A stretch of 64,000 nucleotides of DNA from Globodera rostochiensis (GCA_018350325.1 JAEVLN010000027.1:124001-188000), one strand, 5' to 3'. Shown: positions 42,923 through 56,134, numbered from the stretch's first letter. Made by a program: numbers and translations. Notes: a model not told the origin generated them from the sequence alone.

Positions 42923-45900
42923 TCACAAGAAGGAAGTACCGCCGCCGCCGCCACCCAACCGTTGCTGCAGCCACTGTTTGGCACCGTCAAGTACGGCACT
43001 GGCACCACTGCCAACAACACCTCCTGCTGTTGTAATAGTAGCACCGCTGTTGTTGTTCCGATCATCCCCGCCACCGGCGCCGTTCTGCTGCTTGAGTCGC
43101 CATTGTTTGGTCGTCCAACCGATGGCACCGCCGGGCCGATGGTTCATCGACAGCGTGTCAAAGTCCGTCCTCTCGTCATCCCCATCATCGTCCTCTTTGC
43201 TCAGTGCACGGATGTTTAGCCGGTCCAGCTTGACCACCTGTTTTTTAATGAGTACAAAATTTTAGAGGGAAATTTTTTGTAAACGATCGAACAAGAAGCA
43301 CCATCACTGCCCCCCCCCAAAAAAAGCTCATGCGATGTAAAGCCGGTACAGGTGTGCGGGACACTAGTAAATGTCCGGGCGGAGGTAGCGATGATCAGTT
43401 CAGAAGACCAGATCATAATTGGACCCAAAAAGCTGATCAAATGAGCAAGGCTAATTCTCTCTAATAAAGTAGGGGTAGATTTTGTTCATATGTCAGTCAG
43501 GTTAAGTTCAACCCCCGCCACTCCAAGGTCTAGCTGGTGTCAGAGTTCTCCGACCGCCGGACAGATTATGGCCGAAACACTAACGACCTCATCCAGTGCA
43601 AACGGCGGGGGCTTTATGTGTTGTGGTTGATCATCGTCAAGGGGATGGTGGAATTCGACAGTTTCAGAAGTGGAGGGCACTGTTGCGGAAGAGGTGGGCG
43701 CCATCGATGAGGGCAACGAACAAGAAGTGATTGTGGAACAAACGGAAATGCTCATCGAATTCTCGCTTAAAATGCGTGAAAAAAAGAGATGCTCCATCAT
43801 GACATGAGACAGAAACAAAATTCAAAGCTCAGCCAAAATGGACAAATTCCGGGAAAAACTGTGGCGCCAAAAAAAAAATTGTTTTTTTTTGTGTCACAAA
43901 AGTTAGGCACGCTGCCCACCCCTGTTGTGGCGGGTGTTGTTGCTGATGATGGCACTGCTGCTGCTTCCGCTGCTGTTGTTGTGCCATCATCAAGCAGCGT
44001 GCCCTGAGCTCCTTCTCCTCCCGTTTGCATTCGTCCACCACCTGTTGGCACCTGTCAACATCAGTCCAAATGCGTTGCCACCGAAAGTACATGCGTTCCC
44101 AGAGCAGCTGTAAAAAATTTTGTAACAAAATATTTCTTTTTTGTTGTCGTTGAAAAAGAGGCAAAAAAACAATGGAAATTTGAAACGGTTATTGATCGTT
44201 TTTTTGGTTCCTGATATGTATGAGATCAACTCCACACTCACAATGCTTTGTGGTGCCACGGATGGCCACAGCGGTTGGGCGTACGGCTCGTACAACGTGC
44301 TGATGAAGTCAGGCAACGCAGCCGGATGGTTCACATAGGACCACAGGGAGACCGTACGCTCCTAAAAGCAACGGGTGCTGGGAAAGTGATGGAAGAAATG
44401 CACAAATTTGGTTTGGCACATCACCCTCTAGTACTGCTCGAGTGGAACGATTCGTGAAAAATTCCGACATTTTTAGGCTTCCGAATCCGGGTTCCAGAAT
44501 TTTTTGATAGGACTTGGTTTAGCACACACAGCCTCTATGTTTACTGATTAAATGCTCGAAAAAATGCTGCTTTTTGTGGGTTTTTAAAAAAAACAAATGC
44601 AAAAATTTAAGATGCTTATAAATTTGAATATTTGGCATAATGTTACTTAAAAATGTAACATTTAATGTGATTTTCGACCAGTAAAAATTGAATTTGTATA
44701 GTATTTAACAGTTTCAGAGATGTTTTACAAAGAAAATTTCTTCCTTTACATGAAATTGAATTCAAGGATGTCGTCAAATTTGCTGCTTTATGTCTAATTT
44801 GATGTTGTTTAAGTTTTTTTGGGAAACACATCACATTCCTTCCAATTTTGGTTGCAAATCCCTTAACAAATTAATTTTTTCACAGTCTGTTACTGCTTTT
44901 AAAAATTTTGAGATCGGAGCCCTGGCTTTGCTGGTTTGAAAGATGAAGAAATCGTCGTTCAAACCTTAGCCAAAAACTCTTTTTCATATAAAAAATAATT
45001 TAACAGTAAAAAAATGCATTAAAAAGTAGAAAAACTATAAACAATGACCCAAAAAATAGGAAGGACAAAATTGCACGCAAAATTCTTTATTTACCTTAAC
45101 CCCCAAACGCCGCTTCTCCTGCTCGTTGTTTCCCTGGAACATTAATGAAATAAATAAATAAAAAATAAAATATTTGCACTAGAAAAATAATTGCGCACTA
45201 AAAATGAGCCAAACTCCGAGGCGTAGGCGTGCTCAAACAGGAAAATCAGAAAGCGCTCGTTGAACTCCAAACTGGTTGGGTATTGACGCATCACCTGCCG
45301 AATTACATTTATAGTAAAGAAAGAGGAGAGAGAGAGAGAGAGAGAGAACCCGAAAACCCCGAACAAGATTGATCTGGAATCTTGTCGAAATTTCAAGAAT
45401 CCGACGGTCGGTCCGCGGACTCTAATATATAAAAATTGCGTTTTCCGTTTTAAAAGCCAAGTTTAGCTCCGTTTTTTGATCAAAAAATGTTTTCAACGAA
45501 ATATATCGGCTCGATAAATGCGCTTTGTCGACCTGCCAAACACAGTCCAAAAAGCAGAGGAACACCGGCGATTCGTTTGGCCCCGTCAATGTGCCGGTGG
45601 CGAATGCCGAGTGCGCGCAACGCAACGAAAACGGATGGCCGGCCATCAGCCATTCGTGCTCAATCAACGATTGGAAGCCGCGGATCTTTTGATTTAAAAG
45701 ATATTTGAATCACCGCATTAAAAATGACGAACAACGACAAACTACCGTTCGCGCATCAGGGTCAAGCAGTAGTTGGGCCAATGCAGAGACCAACAGAGTG
45801 GAGTCGGTGCCCTCACCGCCGTGGACCAACACCGGCACTTCTGCGGACAAAAACAACATCGCGATTTGATTCGATTGCATAGGATTATCCAAAACCCGAA

Positions 45901-48900
45901 ACCCAAGACCAGGGGGCCATGACCCAAAACCGGACATTTTCGGTGCAACCCTGCTCCCGACTAATCCAGAACTATAGTAGAAAAGCCGAATTTTGATCAA
46001 ATTCAAAAAACTGGGCTATGCCGTATGTTACATAGTGATCAATTTGATAATATGGTCGTGATATTGATCAGATTCTAAGCCCGACAGATACAGGCCCGAT
46101 CAATCCAGATAACCGATATGATCAGGTAGCTCTGATCAAGTGTGATACGCCATAACACTAATGCTCTAGTCGGCCCCCAATCACAAATTTTCTACAGAGG
46201 TATTCTGATCAGGATTACTCCCGATCAGAGGAGAAGGGCGGGCAGCAGGTGCACACCGACAAAAAAAGCATATAATTGGTGGGGTACTCTGAACCACCCC
46301 GACGTGTTTTCTGCAGGTCTCCTCACCTCCGCCACTACCTTCGTCCATGCAGTGCACCACTTGGGCAACAGTGGCGGCGGCGGTCAGCGCGTCCACCACG
46401 TACTGGAGCCAGCCGGTGTTGGCCAGCCGGGACAGCCATTTGTCCGCATGATTTTCCACGCAAGCTGAACACAAAATGATTTTTTTTTAAATGATTACTA
46501 GTGCATTCATTAAATGAGGCTTGGGGAGCAGAATTTTGCAAAATCTATTCTCGAATTCGAGTACGAGGGTACTAAAACGTAAAGAGGTTCGAAAGCTTCC
46601 GGTTTTTTGCTTTACAAATTTCGGTAAAATTTTCTTTATCGGAAAATCTGTTTTTGCGCAATTCCATCCCCATTCACACGCCCCGCCCCCCCCTCCCCTC
46701 CACCGACCGTCGATGAGCCGTGCCAACGATTCGCGCAGCGTGCTGATGCGCGACACATTGCCGTAAACGTACTTCCACTGCGAGTAGTACATTTGACTTT
46801 CACAGCCTCCGCCTGAAAGTTTGAGGAATTTAAAAAACTTACGGCAAATTTCAGTTGCATTTTTGTTGAACAAATTGTGCGATATTTCCGGCACTTTTTG
46901 ACTGCCCCCCCCCCCACTCCAAGCGCGACCTTTGCCCCGGCTCGTCTGTGCCACCAGTTTGGTGCGCGTGTCGAAGATCATGCCTTTGGAGAATTTGGAC
47001 AAAAACGCGTTCAGGATCACTTCGTCCTCCTTGCATCGGCGATTTGTTGGGCCAATCAGCGGTTGGCCACACCGGACAATGCAAGACTGGTGAAGGAGAG
47101 AGAAGAGAAAATTAGGGGGGAGGGGTAATAAAAAAAAAACTCGGAGAGGAAATGGATAATTTTTGTTAGCAAAAATAATATTATGAATAGAGAGACAAAT
47201 GTGAAATTAACAATAAAAAACTTTGGGAGAAAATTTTGTTTAAAAATTTAACGCAAAAAATTCGAAACATTTTTTTTGTTTGTTTTCAAACTTTACACAA
47301 ATTAAACCCGGAGGGGGGAAAATCCTCGGATTCCCGAAGAATATGACAAAAATTCGCAATAAAATTTACTAAAAAAAATTGAAGAATTTTGTTTAAAAAT
47401 TCAAAATTTCAACACAACTTTTCGTTTTGTTGTTTTTACCCTGGTCGGTCGATGGTAATAGCTGAGCACAGGAAAACGTCCGCCGTCCCGAAAAGTTGCC
47501 GAAATGCGCAGGTAGTCGTCACCGATGCCCTTCGGTACCACCACCAACTCGGGATAGGAGGCGCAGACCTGAAGCGGAAAAAACACGGAAATTCAATTGC
47601 TGAAAAAAATGAAACAAAACAAAAACTTTTATTTGCTAATTTTTCATGGTTCAAAATTGTTTTAATGTACGAGCTGCGGAGGGTTCAAAACGAACAAGGC
47701 TAAAATTATTCTTTGATGTTTGAAAACTGTCTCAACAAAAATAGAAAATGTGTGTATTGGAGGAACAGCTCGAACTTGAGGGTCGGTCGAGAGGACCGGG
47801 CTCGAAAAAAGAATGTGTCCCACCAACCTCAAAACCGCGGTTGACCGCGCTGATCCGCCACTTGTCTTTGGTGTGCATCTGCAGCTTGGCGAACAGTTGC
47901 TGCTCCACACTGTACGCCTCCCAGCCGTTGTCCAATACGGTGAACGGACACCGGTAGTAAAAGGGGTAGTCGTGCGCGACACCATCTAAATGTGTGAGAC
48001 ATTGTGGCATTTTTTGGGTCGGATGGGAGGGGGGGGGGGGGGGGGTTGAAAAGCCAGATTTGGGACAAAAATGCTAAGACATGAACATTTTTTTCTGCAG
48101 CTGGACAAATTCCAAAGTTTCACGCGAATAAAATGGCACAAAACAAACAATTTTTTTGGTTCAAAATTTTTAATGTGGCAAAATACACAACAAAAAATGG
48201 GAAAAAAACCCGCGCCCCAACAAAAAAATGGAAGAAAAGCGTAAAGCTAAAATTGTACGCAAATTGGACAGCTTCTCAATGGAACGAGCCACCGCCTGAC
48301 AGTCGGCGAGAGCGTTCAGTTCAAAGCAGAGGTGCATGAAATTCTGAACGAATTTTTGTAAAACGGGGTTCTCCGAACACAAAAAAATGATTGTTTTTTA
48401 TAGATTTTCAGAGCTCACAAAATCCAAACAAATTTTGATTAACCAACAAAAAAAAATTCTCAAAAAAAACCTTGCATTTCAGTCGCAAGAAAGCGCCCTG
48501 CTGTCTCAGGTTCGGATCGCGGCTGATCGGCTCGACTATCACGCGATCGATCGCGCGGTGGAGAAGCTGCGTGAAGGTAATACAAATTGAATCAAAAACA
48601 TTTCTTAATCCTCAATTTTTCGCAAGAATTTTACTTCAAAAAGCAACATTACTATAAAATGTACCATTTGAGCCATTTCTTCTTAAAACAACTCAAATGC
48701 TTTCAAATTGCTATAAAAACACCGAAAACAATGAAAGAAGACCGACCCAAATGAATAAAATGCGCTAAACATTGACCAAAAAAGCGGTATTTAGTGCGCA
48801 AACAAAATAATTTGTTTTTACCCAAAATTCGTGCTGATCTGTGCCACAACCACCGGCGTCCGCCGCCGCCGCGGACGGTGAGTCTTCGCCGCCGTCCATG

Positions 48901-49046
48901 GCGGCCAAACATGGCGACAACGGCGCCGGCGAGAAGATCAAATGGTGTCCGATCAGACCCAGCGAGCCCTTCTGCGGCGGTCTGGGCCCCTCGCAAAGGA
49001 ACACGTCGTCCACACGACAGCGTTCGATCGCCTCCGACAGCTCCAT
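42923..49046 (-). CDS. mtm-9: myotubularin-related pseudophosphatase, MTMR9 / mtm-9 orthologue (16 exons)
   Basis: Exons 49046-48822, 48566-48471, 48343-48259, 47985-47828, 47568-47440, 47086-46930, 46812-46708, 46464-46327, 45840-45746, 45685-45533, 45294-45199, 45133-45095, 44361-44242, 44107-43920, 43765-43588 and 43237-42923 keep phase throughout and give 758 codons. The landmarks follow human MTMR9 in order: [10 protein letters not shown] (PH-GRAM), [84 protein letters not shown]. The phosphatase loop at about residues 370-378 (HGGEGTDST) lacks the Cys and Arg of the CX5R site, as in MTMR9, so it should be catalytically dead and act as a partner of an active MTMR6/7/8-type phosphoinositide 3-phosphatase on membranes. 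A coiled coil (exon 14) and a roughly 160-residue Ser/Gly-rich tail extend beyond the human protein. Exon 8 has an alternative donor 12 bp upstream. Confidence 0.92.
44930..44990 (+). repeat. possible degenerate SINE/tRNA-like unit in mtm-9 intron 12
   Basis: CGTTCAAACCT near 44957 resembles a pol III B box, and TGGCTTTGCTGG lies about 25 bp upstream. The evidence is weak. Confidence 0.2.
46030..46230. repeat. TGATCAG motif cluster in mtm-9 intron 8
   Basis: TTGATCAGATT, CCCGATCAATCC, ATGATCAGGT, CTCTGATCAAG, CTGATCAGGATT and CCCGATCAGAGG fall within 200 bp. They are the same motif family as at 31.7-34.5 kb and 18.66-18.78 kb. Confidence 0.5.
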
Positions 49047-49611
49047 GCACAAATTAATCGAAAGGGGTTAAGCCCTTAAACATGTTTTTTGTTTGAAAAT
49101 GATTAAATAGAAGGAAATTAAAAATGTGCGTTGGGGCTTAATTCTGCTTTCAACGTGTTCAAGAAAAATTGCATTTATAGCATCAATGTGGAAATTGATA
49201 AAAGCTCAGCCGTAATTATGCAAATCTTTGTGGTCCAAACAAAATCGATAATTCAATCGCTGGAAATAATATAAAATGCAAATACATAATTAGGCGCGTT
49301 AAACCAAATTTTTAAAAATGAATGACACAAATTTATAAAACTCAAAATATTTTTCTTTCTTTCTCCGTGAGAATTGAGAATCAACAAAACAAACAAAAAT
49401 AAAAAAAGCGGCGTTTCCATTGCCCCAAAAACAAAATTCATAACAAAACGGCGTATGGAAGTGGAAGAAAACCACTCGGATTTTGACTGCCGGTGTGTGT
49501 AAGGAAGGCAGGGGACAAGAGTCAAATCAAGGGATAAGTTTTTTGATCAAAAATCCGTCAAAACTCCATGCGCGCCCTTTCTTCTCCACCACCACAACTC
49601 CGGCGCGTTCA
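49047..49611 (-). other. 565-bp gap between the DDT-WHIM gene and mtm-9
   Basis: Both genes are on the minus strand, so the gap could be an operon spacer with leader trans-splicing of mtm-9, or a separate promoter. An AG at about 49080 (TTTAAG) is a weak acceptor candidate before the mtm-9 ATG. No repeat or frame of note was seen. Confidence 0.3.
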
Positions 49612-52600
49612 TCACCACTTGCCGCCGGGCAGCTGAAGCACCGATCGGATTGAGCTGATCGCAGAATGTGTGTTTGTTGTTGATCCAGTCAATGACGAGG
49701 GCGCAAAAAATGCTGAAAAAGTGAACAAAACAAAACAAAATCGGCGTCCAGAAAATTTTGTCGTTGAACATTTTGTGCCCTCCTTCCCTATCACTCACTA
49801 AACAAAAAATAATTGGAATTTTTGTAATCCTTAAATCGATTTATTAAAATAGCCAACAACAAAAAAATTATAGATACCGGTGGCAAGACCAAAAATTTTT
49901 AGAAACCCGAGTCGAACGGTTCGGGACACAATATTAGAAAAAAGTGAATTTTGTTTTCTTGCGCGCGCCATTCACTCACTTTTGCCTTCCTTTTCGCCCC
50001 ACACATTTGAGAATTGAGCCGTTGCTCTCGTCGGGAAGCGTTGCTTGTCCGGCAGATTGGCGCCGTTGTTGAACATCGAAAATGCTGCTGATGTTGCTGA
50101 AAGGGATTTCAGCGGAATTTGCAGTCGGTGGTTTTTCGGATGGAGGGGGAAGGGTCGATTCATCCAAAAAAACAATTCCGTGCTTCAGCCGAAGCTGTTC
50201 AGGATGACTCCGAACTGCTCAAGCTCCGAGCTTTCCAAAAATGAGCTGCTTCAGCTCCGGGCCTCCGTTGCGCATTGTGCAGGAGGTTAGCTAGCTGAAC
50301 AAGGTTTGGGTATGGGTTCGAGACCCATAACGATGTCCGTCGTAAAATGTGTTTAGAAATATATACAAAAAAACAACAAAAACAAAACGATTACCAGAAG
50401 TTGTTGCGGTAGTGAATGGAGATGAAGACGATGCCGTACAGTCAGAAAAAAATGTCGACATTTTGCGCTTCACTGCCGCCGGAATTTGTTGTTCGTCCAT
50501 CAACAGACAAAAAGACGACGACGCCGCCCCGTTGTTGCTGCTGCAGCTGCCGGTGGTTGTCGTGCCGTCGCCCCATTCCGGCGCCGTTGTTGACGATGAT
50601 GCGACGGACGACGGATGCCGTTTGGCGAAGTTTTCTTCAAGCAATTTTTGAAAACATTTTTTTGTGCCGTTTAAAAATAAAATATTATTTGGAACGCACC
50701 GAAAAAATGGCAAAACGAGTTTTCTCGGGATCGGGGTAAATAAAAAATGATTTTCATTCCATTGTTTCTTTTTTTATATGAATTTATTGATTTGCCATTG
50801 AAAAAATGAACCCACCTCAAAAAAGCAAAATTAAACCGGTTTCTGGACCTTTTCAGAATACTTCAAGGACTTTTTTAATTTTTTAACGACTAAAAACCAT
50901 TCCTCCCCCCCATTTTTTCACCAATTTTGCTGGCCACCGGCGCCTCGCGGGCCCACCGCCACACTCGGCACTGTGACGTCCGCACACGAATCGGTCGGCT
51001 GATCGGCAACAGACGGCGCCGTTGCTGCTGCTGCTTCTTCTTGTGGCGACCATTTTGATCATCCACCACATTCTTCCACCATTCTTCATCTTCTTCATCC
51101 ACATCATCATCATCCTCCTCCACATGTTGTTGTTCATGTTCATCCCCGTCGTGTTCAAGCAGTCCAGCCTCGACCAACTGAGCGCGCTCGCGTTGCTCGT
51201 CCACTCGCTGTTGGCGCAACCGGTGCCGTTCCTCGCGAGACTAAATGCAATATAAATGGGTGAGGGGGCCTACAAAACAAAACAAAAAATCACACAATGT
51301 TAAGCCGAAGGTCGCTGTCCGTAAGGCATCGATGCTCCCTTAACAGTGCTATTTCCTCCTCCGCTGCTGCACGACGCTTTTCTGCCAGCATTTCCTTAAA
51401 AAGATTGGGTTTTACGGTCCAAACTTCGTAAGCGCCCTAAAACCAAATGGACCCCCCCCCCTCCTCCCCCCTCCGTCATGTCACTGGAGGAATTGCCTTG
51501 CCCGTCCGTCCGTCCCACCTGTCGTCGTGCCCGCATTTGCTCCGCTTCCAACTGACGCTTTTCCATAAGCGCAACAACTCTGGTGCTCACGCGTGCCATT
51601 GTCCATCGTTCGCGCTCCCGTTCGGCGGCTTTGCGACGCCGCTAAACGTTCAGACAAATAAAATGACAAATTCTTCTTAAAGTTTAGTAAAAAAGGCTGT
51701 TAAAAATCATATCTCATAAAAGGCAATCAATCAACGAAAGTGTCAATTTTATGCTCCAATTTTTTAACATAAATTCAACCAAATTCCAAAAAAATCAAAC
51801 AGATTCACAATACAAACTAGGGTTGGCAATCCGACGATTTTGGGTCAATCCCTGACCCAATCCCCAACGCCCCCCGACACCCATATGATTTTGGATCAAT
51901 CCCTGACAGTCCATCCCCCGACGACGACAACAACAACAAACAACCCCGATCCCCACCTCAAACTTCGGGGGGTGCCAACTTTAATTTTAACTCTGCACAG
52001 TAAGCATGGCACAAAACAAACCTCCTGTTCAATGTTGCGCACTTGTTCAAGGCACTGCTCCAACCGGTCGGCGACCGCCTCATGCGCTTTGACATCGGTC
52101 GGCTGGGCGCGATAGGCGCTGATCAGTGCAACAAAATGATCGGAACCGGTGCAAACGGGCCGAAAACGGTTAAATGGTTTTATTTTGTAGAATAAAAATT
52201 GGATTGAAAAAGAGTCGCCAAATTTTGAAACAATTTTTTTCCATTAAATTTCGAAACAAAAAAAATGTGTCAACCGAAGATGCGTGCCGGTGAACAAATT
52301 TTTGCACGCCTCGTCCACCTCTTGCCGAGTTATGCTAAACAAAAATAATCATAAATTATTTTGTAAGACTTCCCCCTAAATTGTGTTAGAATTTTTTAAA
52401 AGGTTTTTCCCCTATTTGGAATTTTTGATTTAAAATATAATAATAAACACTTTTTTTCTTCCTCCTCCATTCTCTTTTGACCATTTCTTCGATTCCGTTT
52501 TGTGTACTGCTCTTGCTCTTCCATTGCCTTCTTCTGCTCCTTCTTCCCCTTCTTTCGCTTCCTTTTGTCATAAATTGTCCGAATATGTCGCTCTCTTTTC

Positions 52601-55006
52601 CTCTTCGCCGTCGTCGATTTTGACTCCTTTTTGGCATCGATGTGCGCCTTCTTTTGCGTCTCCAAAAATTATTATAAAAAAACTTGCAAACAAATACAAA
52701 AATTGAGGGCAAAAAGAGGGAACGGGCTGATGTCCTTCCTCCCCCCCCCCCACCGAAATCCAAAATGCTTTCCCAACGAACGGGGAAAATTTCGTCCAAA
52801 ATTTTGACGTTTTCTTAAAAAATTAAAATTTTCAAAATACAAATTCCAGGTGGTGCAAATCGACGCAAATTTTCCCATTGCTCTTCGCCGGGGTTTGATT
52901 CGCCCTTTTTGAAACTACTGGGATTGGGACGCCGACAATTCCGTTGAAATTTAAAAAAAAAAGATTCCCCGCACTTTTTCCTCGTCCATCCAACCCGGAC
53001 TGCCCTCCTCCATGAACAGCCATGTGTCGTTGTTAAAATGCCAAAATTTATGACCAGACGGGTCCACACAGAGCGGTCGAAGGTGCATTTGTTCGTCCGA
53101 AAATTTCTGAAAAGTTGAAATTTTCAAAAACATTTTTTAAATAAATTTTCGACCGGATCCAACCCGCCGTCCTCGTGCACACATTGCAGCAAATAGTCCA
53201 ACAAAAGTGTAATCAAACGTAGCACATGGCTGGCCGACAAATTGGACAAGGCGGGCTCCGATTGACCGGTCTCGGGGGAGTTCTGTAAAAATTAAAAAAA
53301 AATTCGTTAAAAGTTTTTTGGACAAACATCGTTTGCACTTCGTCTAAATGCTTTATCATCTGCGCCAACAGCGTTCACACCCGGTAGATCATCGTCGTCG
53401 TCCATAGTTGGCAAGTCGTTCATCGAATGCTGCTGCTGCAGTTGCGGACCTTTGAGAAATGTATTAAAATAATCCAATATCAAAAATCTTCAAACAAAAT
53501 GTTTTTTCATGAATAGAATCCAATCGAAAGATCTCGAAGAGTTAAAGCCCTAAAGCTAAAGCTTTGAGATTGAACAAGTTTCAAAAAAGTTCTCGCTAGA
53601 AAATCCTCGGTTTTGGGTTATTTAAATTGTCCAATCGCAAAGCTTTCATCTGGTAGCTTAACTCATTGAGAGTTCGATTTGAAATAACAAACGAATGAAG
53701 ACGCAGCAAATCGAAAAAATAAAACCTGATGGACACACACATTTTTCTATTTTTAGACTTGTGACACCTAAGTTTTTGTCAACGCCATTCCCACCCTTTT
53801 CGTTCTCATCTTCCTTTTTGAGGTCCTTCTGCTGATCACTGATCTGATCAGTGGCTGCTGTTTGCGATTGAATCCCGGTCTGATGATCATCGCTGATGTG
53901 ATCAACAACGGGCGCTGTCTGCTTCTCCTCCTCCATCTCCTTTAGACTGTTTCGACACAACAAGTCGGGATCAAACGGCGTCACGGTCCACCGATTGACT
54001 CGTCTGATCAGTTTGTGCACACACTTGCCCAGGGTAGAGCTAAAAAACGACAATTTTTAAACAAAAAAAAATGTCGTTTTGAAAAATTTTCGCTTTTCCA
54101 AGCTTTACCGGTCAAATTTGAAGCCACAATAGTGCAAAATTTCGGCGAACAAATTGTCAAGCAGCTGATTTTGTGCAAAATTCTGAAGAAAAAAGATTGA
54201 AAGAGGTGAATTCCAAAATCCCAAATTCGCTTTCACAAGTATCATGCAAAAGAAAACAAGCAATCAATTACCGGTTTTCAATACATTTTTCAAAATTTTG
54301 AAAAACCTGCTGAACTGCTCGGACTCCTTGAGCCGCCGAGCGGAGTTCATGCAATGCCTGCGCAAGGTCAGCGTAGCCGAACGGAGTAAGCTCAAAGAGC
54401 GCACCGAACTGGTGGAGAAAGGCCACCGTTTCAGCAAAATCCGGTGATTTCAGGAATTCGTTTCCACTGCACTAGAATGGAATCAAATGTGATTTTTTTC
54501 GAAATTAGGGTTTTAAAGAATGAAAATCATTTAAATTCATAAAAACCTAAATGACGGGTTAAGAGGGTTCTAACTCTCCAAATTTAGCGAATTTTTAAGT
54601 ATTGCACTAATTTTCAAACAGTACCCCACCGAAAATTTTTTCGTTATGACACTTATCAAAAAACTCAGTTGGAATTTTTAATCCAGGTATATCCAGATCC
54701 AGGTTCGGGTATCTAATTTTCCCAAAAAAAACCTTGTCCTGCAAGCATTCGTCCAGATCCTGTGTTTGAGATGCCATTTTTTCCCCAAAAAACTTTTTAT
54801 TTACAATAACAAAACTGGTTTTTCTAAAAATGGCACATTTTTGGGAATAGGCGAGCCATTTGGCGTTAGAAAAAACCAAGCAAATTAAGTATAAAAATAG
54901 TCGGACGACAACGAAAAAAAATATAAGGGATAAATGACTCTCTTTTGTTACCGACAAAATCGTTCGGTTGGGGCCGTTTGAATTGGCGGGTTAAGTCTGG
55001 GGGCAT
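49612..55006 (-). CDS. RSF1/CECR2-like DDT-WHIM chromatin-remodelling protein (17 exons)
   Basis: Exons 55006-54956, 54471-54307, 54182-54109, 54039-53768, 53449-53379, 53282-53154, 53106-52995, 52917-52841, 52659-52451, 52334-52275, 52118-52022, 51641-51519, 51394-51296, 51240-50922, 50634-50395, 50096-49980 and 49712-49612 give 771 codons in phase. Residues about 18-110 resemble a DDT domain (ETVAFLHQFGALFEL; LLDNLFAEILHYCGFKFD). A WHIM1-like helix follows (SHVLRLITLLLDYLLQ), then a WHIM2-like motif (MHLRPLCVDPSGHKFWHFNN, then TWLFMEE). The rest is a long Lys/Arg/Glu coiled coil and a Ser/Thr-rich tail; no bromodomain or PHD finger is present. The order fits subunits that bind an ISWI-type ATPase in the nucleus. 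The joins at exons 1-2 and 7-8 (53106-52995 to 52917) are the least certain; a donor at 52974 is an alternative. The mtm-9 start lies 565 bp downstream on the same strand. Confidence 0.75.
50272..50330 (+). mobile_element. SINE-like tRNA fragment in an intron of the DDT-WHIM gene
   Basis: GGGTTCGAGACCCAT is a good B box with T-stem pairing; TTAGCTAGCTGAACAAGG lies upstream at A-box distance. It is antisense to the host gene, between exons 50634-50395 and 50096-49980. Confidence 0.4.
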
Positions 55007-55018
55007 GGCGTTTTGTTT

Positions 55019-55020
55019 CC
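55019..55020 (-). promoter_or_regulatory. probable spliced-leader acceptor, DDT-WHIM gene
   Basis: On the minus strand ACTGTTTTATGCAG ends at 55020, 13 nt before the ATG at 55006. The short exon encodes MPPDLTRQFKRPQPNDF. Confidence 0.5.
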
Positions 55021-55029
55021 TGCATAAAA

Positions 55030-56130
55030 CAGTTACATATGCCGCTTTTTTTCTTTTCAAGTTTTAACGGTGAATGCGTTAAACGAAGCGTCCTTTTTTT
55101 ATTTTTTAAAGAACCATCAACGTCCACTGCCCGCACTTCCCCACCCCATTTCATTCATTACTGCACCCCTTTCTTCTATTTCTGTTCATAATTTTTATTT
55201 TTCCATATGTACATACATACTAGTGATCGGTGAAATCATTTCCGGAACCGAATTAAAATTTACCGGTGGGATTTTCGGGATAAATCCGAATCCGGGAAAA
55301 ATCCGGAAGGGTCAAAATCCGGATCCGGCAAAATCCAGCCGGACTTCGGTCCAACACCGGTCCCTACGACCTTTTCCCCCAGGTAAAACACTACGTTTTG
55401 CCTCCGGTACGTTTTGGCCGTTTCTTGAATGAGAGCATGTGTTTGAATTTTTGAGGCCAAAAGATCCCGGAATATTTTCAAATCAAAAAAACCTTTGAAT
55501 TTGTGTCCGCGGTTCGAAATTGACCGAAATTTAAGTTTTTTGATGAGTTGGCAAAATGTTACATTTTTGCTGAGGAGGCAAAACGTAACGGAGGCAAAAC
55601 GTACGGGCACCTTTCCCCCAACTTGCTCCTCCTCCCCCACGAAAATCTGTCTACGTGCCTGTGGCTCCCATTCAATCGGTCAAAGCTCACAACTCGTTAT
55701 TTCAATCAATTATGCGAGTCGTGGCTTAAGTGTTTAAAAGAATCTGTAACAATATTCATATCTAAATTTTGTGCCTCTCTTTGGAGTAATAACTTAAAAT
55801 GGGTTCGACACAGCATCTTTCTTTATACACAAATTTTAATATTTATAAATTTTATTAAGAAAATGATCCCCTAAAAATCGGCTTTCTGAATCCCCACCCC
55901 ATTGTTGGGTAGGCTCTCGATGGGCTTTAAAATCCCCCCCCCCCCCCTAAGTAAAGGATTTCACTAGAAAATTTTTTTAAAATTTCCACAGCATTGGTGA
56001 TGATGATGTGACTGGTCAGTCCCGGTCTAAAATGATGGTCCCGATCACGGCTTTCACAGTCTCGTCTTTTTCCAAAATTCACTCTAATTAAAAGTGTCAA
56101 CATCTGTTCTTCCCATCCCTGATTTGTTTT
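55030..56130. other. head-to-head intergenic region between the DDT-WHIM and coiled-coil genes
   Basis: Promoters of both flanking genes should lie here. TACGTTTTGCCTCCGGTACG (about 55391) and CGTAACGGAGGCAAAACGTA (about 55583) are inverted copies and may be the arms of a small foldback. CGGAATCCGG-like motifs lie at 55240-55340, and a poly-C run is at about 55936. Confidence 0.4.
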
Positions 56131-56132
56131 TC

Positions 56133-56134
56133 AG
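56133..56134 (+). promoter_or_regulatory. probable spliced-leader acceptor, coiled-coil gene
   Basis: GATTTGTTTTTCAG ends at 56134, 36 nt before the ATG at 56170, with no upstream coding exon found. Confidence 0.45.

Noticed and set aside
49612..49798. Membrane-like frame ILFCFVHFFSIFCALVIDW as a separate gene
   Set aside because: It reads through an intron and the last exon of the DDT-WHIM gene in the wrong frame. The phase-matched frame ends SVLQLPGGKW.
55548..55874. 108-codon frame with CESWLKCLKESV
   Set aside because: It was considered as a transposon relic. It starts in a GGAGGCAAAACG hairpin arm and has no recognisable domain or partner exons.
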